In this document: one piece after another, positions 59,001 to 64,000 of the stretch
Position numbering within the stretch: position 1 is the first letter of the stretch
Layout of the letters: each line of letters starts with the position of its first letter
From: Polytrichum commune
Taxonomy: Eukaryota; Streptophyta; Polytrichopsida; Polytrichales; Polytrichaceae
DNA: 64,000 nucleotides
Assembly (NCBI GenBank): GCA_950295325.1
Contig: OX485806.1
Span: 16,990,001-17,054,000 of the forward strand
Direction of reading: 5' to 3'
Made by a program: the position numbers and the translations under genes
Notes under the pieces: generated by a model
Databases searched by the model: none
What the model saw: the letters and a program-made list of their open reading frames with translations, nothing else
What the model was told of the DNA's origin: nothing

Positions 59001-60503
59001 TGCAGCGAGTGGCCGCCTACTTCACCGAGGGATTAGCTAGCCGGGTCGCCCACCTGTGGCCCCACATCTACCAACCCCTCCCCATTGACCTCAGCCTCAA
59101 CGAAGAGGAGATGCAAACCGCGTTCCACCTGCTCAACCATGTCGCGCCTTACACCAAGTTTGCGCATTTCACCGCAAACGACATCATCCTGCAGGCTTTT
59201 GAGGGTAATGATCGTGTGCATGTCATTGATTTTGATGTCAAGCAGGGTCTGCAGTGGCCAGCTCTGTTCCAAAGCTTGGCAGTGCGAGAATGTGGCCCAC
59301 CTTCACACATCCGCATTACAGGTAATAGTCCACCAACAATTGACCTTGTAGAATGCATTGAAGTTTATCACAGTTGTGGGGGAGGATGATTCTGCTTATT
59401 TCCTGCATTCCGTGCAAGTTCTGCGAGAATGGATTTAGGAGTTGTATTTATGCTTTGTGAGGTGTTGAGAGAATTAACCCTTGCAGGCATGAGAGTTGAA
59501 GATTACAAAGTAATATTTCCAAGGTTTTCTTGAACATCATCACATATGATGAAGTTGTGAAGCACCATCAAAGGATCACATCCATGCGGTCCTCACAGAA
59601 TGTATTCAAGAGGAATATTTTTTGAAAATTCATCACAACTTCATTGTTTTGATGAGAAGCTTGATTTTGGGACTACCAGGTAAGGGTTAATGACCAATGT
59701 CTGCTTTTGGGATTACTTTTCCCGTCTGCACCTTTATTGAAATCAATGAATTTGGAATGACAGGAATCGGTGAATGCAAGGAGGACCTTCAAGACACGGG
59801 TGACCGGCTTGCTGAATTTGCCGAAGAATTCAACATCCCTTTCTCCTTCCACGTGGTTATAGACAGACTTGAGGACGTCCGGCTATGGATGCTGCATGTG
59901 AAAGAGAACGAAGCAGTTGCTGTGAACTGCATTGGGCTGCTTCACCGTTTGCTCTATGACTCGGGAGACGCAGTGAAGGATTTTTTGAACCTCATTGGCA
60001 GCACGCGACCCCGGGTGGTGGCATTGGTTGAACAAGAAGGGAGCCACAACGGTGTCCACTTTGAAGGTAGGTTCCTTGAGTCGTTGCAGTACTATTCTGC
60101 ACTTTTTGACTCCCTGGAAGCGAACCTCGCGAGAGAGAGCGGTGCCCGCCTCCAGGTGGAGCAGCTATTTGCTCGAGAAATTCGCAACATCTTAGCGTGC
60201 GAGGGTCAGGAAAGGGTCGAAAGGCATGAGCAGATTGCCATGTGGCGATCACTTATGGATCAAACAGGCTTTGTTGGTGTGCCGTTGGGAGAAAGTGCGC
60301 AAATTCAAGCACAAATCCTTTTGCGCATGTTTGACTCCGATGGTTACACTTTGACGGAAGATAACAGTGCGCTGACTCTCGGCTGGATGGATCAACCCCT
60401 CTTTACCGTGTCCGCGTGGAAGCCTGACAAAGATTTTGTACCCACAGGAACTAGCTTAGTGGCAACTACATCCGAAAAACAACCACCCACAACTACAGTC
60501 TGA
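56057..60503 (+). CDS. SCL28: GRAS-family regulator, SCARECROW-LIKE 28 type, 3 exons
   Basis: Exons 56057-57085, 57938-59321 and 59764-60503, 3153 nt, about 1050 aa. The start MSGGCS resembles the conserved N-terminus of SCL28 proteins. Residues 45-53 are Gln; about 218-256 is a run of Ser-Pro-Arg repeats that could be phosphorylated; KFVLKKGLEPPSWPGR follows. The GRAS domain runs from about 659 to the end: LHRI starts at HELVTLLLACAEAV, VHVIDFDVKQGLQWP at 770, DRLAEFAEEFNIPF, the PFYRE-type block with VALVEQEGSHN, and SAW at 1021-1023. SCL28 acts in the nucleus in G2/M progression and cell-size control in Arabidopsis. The protein is longer than the Arabidopsis one because of its N-terminal half. 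The exon 2 start is uncertain: an alternative in-phase pair is donor 57081 with acceptor before 57903. Confidence 0.9.
57103..57775 (+). repeat. Three diverged tandem copies filling intron 1 of the GRAS gene
   Basis: CTCTGCACCCACTT, ACACRTCGCA.TTAGTG, GCCATTTTCCTC, GAATTGATCTTGTTCATTGT and GATGTTGGCAATT recur in order, with starts at about 57103, 57332 and 57557 (spacing about 227). The intron is almost entirely made of these copies. Confidence 0.8.
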
Positions 60504-62345
60504 TGACTACCACTTGAAACCGAGACTCGAATTATCTGCAACAAAAACCAATTGAGAAGGGGAAAGTCCTGCGAGAGGAAACCGCACCCGGTGGTTCACT
60601 TGCATAGCTGTGTTCCGAAGGATCTCAGCTTTTCTCAAGCTTTAATACATATTTTCCAATAAGGAAGGCATTGATCACCTTTTTCTGGTCATACTCTGAA
60701 TCAGAGTTGGCCGAATCACCGGACGGACGCAAATGGGGTTTGCGGTAATTTTGAGAATTGATTATATGAAATCACCAGGCTGATCACCTTTTCCTGGGCT
60801 CGTAATATGTGGATGTAGTTCGGTAGTGTAGAATGTAGTGGTGATGATGGAGCTCACCCCCAACACAGTACTTCTGCGACACTGCCTTATTTTTTCTCAT
60901 CATGATATTGATGACAATTGATCTCAACATCAATCTACTTAGTAATCTAAATGAGTAGAACAAAAGTGCTCCCCATCATTGATAAATCAAGAGGAGAGTG
61001 GATCCTTTCACATGTTACATTTTTTGGGTCACCTAATTACGCAAAAACAAGTAAAGCTCAGTAGTGTAAAGCCTCTCTCTTTCTCTCTCTCTCTACATTG
61101 TCAGGTAATTAGGAACACACTAATTGGGATAATCAGTGTAGTAGTGCAAGGCCATGGGTCTACCTCCATTCTGGTGCCTCTCAAATTCTTCTTGAAGCCA
61201 CTTACTTGACTTGAATTTTGCTGAAAATTGTAGCCCTGTAACTGCCAGCAAATACTTCAGGAAGGTGGTATAGCAATTCTATGATGCAACTTGTTATGTA
61301 TTGAGACACATTTAATGTGTAGTGTAGATAGTAGACAAATTTAACTGTCTAGACGATTGCAGGTTAGAGGTGACTATTCACAGTCCAAAATTTAAACGTT
61401 GAAATTCTATTATGCAGGAGATCATAATATGGATGTCCATAGCAGTCTTGAGGGACAGTAGTTTACAAATTATATTAGGTTTGGTTTTTTGACCGAACCT
61501 CCACTCAAATCACTGCAAATGACAAAATGTTATCCACATGCAAAGGAGGGGCAATAGACCTGCCCAAGTCTGCTCACAAAACTTGAAACCATTATTCTGT
61601 GATTTTTTGGGAAGCTTTGTGATTTGAGGCAGTGGTGTCACAACTGTGCACCTTACGTATGGATTTACACCCACCAACATATGTCCAATTAAGAATTATA
61701 ATAGTAGATGTTTAGAATATGTTGTTGAGTGTCATGCACATTTTCAGAGCAGTTGGGAATCTTATGCACATAGGGATCAACAAATAACACGTGTGGGATA
61801 TGCTGTCCCTAAACCGTGGAGGTGACTAATGTCGAGTTTTGGTTTGTGGGTCGGTTCCACTGTAAACCAGTTGTGAGCACACTACCATACTTGGATTTAT
61901 TAAAAAATAATTAAACCTTGTTGAATTGAAATTAACCATGCGGCAAAGCATAGTAGACTTGAACATGAACAATCTAAACTATTGTCAAAGAGGTTAGAGT
62001 GAACTACTCACGACCATATTACAGTTGCATAGGATATTAGGGGTTAAGAATGAAACTCTTTCCATCTCATGGGAAATGGAGTCCATTACCTTCACCTCAA
62101 GGACTTTTCGACCATTGACATTATCTTAACATGGAACAATTGTTGCTTACCACACCTCTAATCATAGGTTTGTCACTACAACTCCATTTTGACCAACTTA
62201 CAACGTAGTTATAAATGGGCACATTTTGTGTTGAAGTGTTCCCTTTACAACTCTATGAGAGATAGGTTTCCTTCCCTATTTTAAAAGGCAGTATTAGAAA
62301 GTCTCAAGTCTTTCTTCCCATTGGATCATCAAGTTGATATTAGAT
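60504..62345. other. 3' flank of the GRAS gene and intergenic sequence
   Basis: 60504-60700 probably holds the 3' untranslated region (AATACA and CCAATAAGG near 60645). A (CT)n microsatellite lies at 61072-61093. No further gene is supported. Confidence 0.45.
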
Positions 62346-62357
62346 CTCATAGACACC

Positions 62358-62510
62358 TAGTGTCTACTCTCGAAAGGGAGGAGTAGATCTGTACCTCCAT
62401 ACCTTTGTCCTGTGGGCATCGGATTGGGGGTGGATCGAACAGACACTTAATTCACGTCGGTCTCCTCCAGGGAGACCGAAGTTCTTCTTCTTCTTCTTCT
62501 TCTTCTTCTT
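62358..62510 (+). mobile_element. SINE copy, strongly 5' truncated, (TTC)10 tail, 12-bp target duplication
   Basis: CTCATAGACACC flanks it at 62346-62357 and 62511-62522. The body from CTCGAAAGGGAGGAGTAG through GTGGGCATCGG and CAGACACTTAATTCACG to GGGAGACCGAAG aligns with the 3' half of the SINE at 45279-45640. The tail is ten TTC units where the other copies have TATC. Confidence 0.85.
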
Positions 62511-62522
62511 CTCATAGACACC

Positions 62523-64000
62523 AATACACTTTGTTGCTCTAGGGAACTAGGTAATTAGCGTTTTTGTTGCCAATTTGATGTACTTTTAGTCCCATAAGCA
62601 TGTGGGCTTTCTGGACTTCAAAATCAATTTCATTTCATAACATCATACTTGTTGTAAGGTATGTGACCTTATATGGTCATTCTTCTCAATTGCAAACATA
62701 TATTTGAGTGGTACATAGTAAGGCTTGTAGGTCAAAATGGACATGAAAAGGACTCATGTTGTGTTGAGATCGGACTATATGCGTAAAAAATAGACACCAT
62801 TCTAGTTTTAATTGTTAGTTTTAATATGATGATTCCTCCATAGCATTAAGTACCAGCCCTCAACCTATCTTTGCAAAATTGGTACCTTGATGCTCATTTC
62901 TAGCAAAGGTAACATAAAAATTTAGACAAATAGTAGACTATATTTGTGTTTTTTAGGTATTTACTTTCATTATATAGGACAAATTAGACTTTAATTGGGT
63001 GGCAGGGTGGACAAATCCGAAAGGCAATTGGCGGTACATGTTCTAACCCAATATAGTTGTCTAATCTTACAATTCCTAAAAGGTTATACAATTGGAAGGA
63101 AGGTACCTCTGAGTCAAAAAGGTTGGTGGACCTCACTAAAAAGTCTCACATTTTGAGTCACTTGCTTAGAAGCTTTAACCTTTGTTACTTAGTAACTATC
63201 CCTTGAAATCAAAAGGCAAGTGCTAACACCGGTACTTAATATTATGTATGTGATCACTTAAGAGAAAGGGAATGTTCATTTTGACCTCTTGTAGCTTTTT
63301 GCATCAAAATTCCGGATTTCAAAATGAAATCGACAATCTTTATGACTATAATTGCTAATGAGACAATTCATGATTTATTCCAATGATCAAGTTTAGCTAT
63401 GGAATTGAAAAATCAAGTTAGTTTCTTGCCTCCTAGTAGGGTGGGCAAACATTACTAGGGTCTAAGGAATTTAAGGTGATAACTAGAGGCAAAGCCAAGA
63501 TTTTGACCTAGGGGGGACTGACTTCAAATAATAGAAATATCCAGTGTATATTTTATTTTAACATTTCAATAGGTGGTCGAATCTGTTAATTTATTGAGAG
63601 ATTTGGACTTGTCGAGCTGACATCCCCATAATTTTTTTGATAATGTCGTTAATATCCAAAACTTGGCAACAGGGGCAAAGCCAAGGGGTGGGGGGGGGGG
63701 GGGGGTTGAGCCTCCCCCCCTTCCTTGGCTTCGCCCTTGGTGATAATACCCCTTCATGGACCTTGGTTTTGAACTAAGGATTGGACCTAGACTTGAAGTT
63801 TAATTCCTCACAATTATGTGGAGTGTTTTCTTGTTTGGGGCCACCAAGATTTAAGGGAAATTGGTGCCACATCATAACATTATTTAAAACCATAATAGTG
63901 TTATGTAGGACTGACAATATTATGCAGAATATTCTTCACATTTAGCATGTATGTGGGGAATATTTTGCAAAATACTGTCAGTCCCACAAAACACTGTTAT
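62523..64000. other. Intergenic, no gene seen
   Basis: AT-rich. Near 62700-62800 is a member of the dispersed family seen at 30.9 kb (TTTGAGTGGTACATAGTAAGG). At 63664-63745 an inverted repeat (GGCAAAGCCAAGG and CCTTGGCTTCGCC) encloses G and C homopolymer runs. The frame across it is an artefact of the runs. Confidence 0.45.

Noticed and set aside
57913-59358. Several minus- and other-frame open frames in GRAS exon 2
   Set aside because: Shadow frames of the same kind; the + frame encodes clear GRAS motifs.
63566-63757. 63-codon minus frame with Pro/Gly runs
   Set aside because: Generated by adjacent homopolymer G and C runs inside an inverted repeat.

Overview
The window is nuclear DNA of a land plant. 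The evidence is three intron-containing genes with recognisable plant orthologues and a dense background of plant-type transposons and relics (PIF/Harbinger, hAT, MULE, SINE). The plant protein sequences are divergent, which may suggest a non-flowering lineage such as a lycophyte or fern, but the sequence alone does not settle this.

Three host genes, all on the + strand, are supported. (1) 10778-15485: a five-exon DUF92/TMEM19 membrane protein of the PGR type, predicted 290 aa. (2) 20341-28014: the epsilon subunit of translation factor eIF2B, 16 exons, predicted 746 aa, with nucleotidyltransferase-like, left-handed beta-helix and W2 domains. (3) 56057-60503: a GRAS transcriptional regulator of the SCARECROW-LIKE 28 type, three exons, predicted about 1050 aa. 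All three keep open reading frames with phase-compatible splice sites and look functional. They share no pathway.

The rest is transposon territory. 1-10 kb holds broken PIF/Harbinger, hAT and MULE transposase genes. 28-50 kb holds no convincing host gene. It is built from nested short elements: a hAT-type MITE family with CAGTG ends and 8-bp target duplications, a 105-bp tandem array grown from the end of one copy, a roughly 320-bp inverted-repeat family, and a tRNA-derived SINE family whose three copies here each have target-site duplications. A relic of a Ulp1-type SUMO protease lies at 46.4-47.4 kb. At 50629-54341 there is a structurally complete Harbinger element with matched ends, TAA target duplication and an open transposase. 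Its partner ORF1 carries one nonsense codon. It sits 1.7 kb upstream of the GRAS start codon.

The most notable observations are the SINE family, a pair of 5S-rRNA-derived repeats lying in opposite orientation in two introns of the eIF2B-epsilon gene, the MITE-end-derived satellite, and the recurrent growth of introns in two host genes by tandem duplication of about 190-270 bp segments, one of which copied a 3' splice site.
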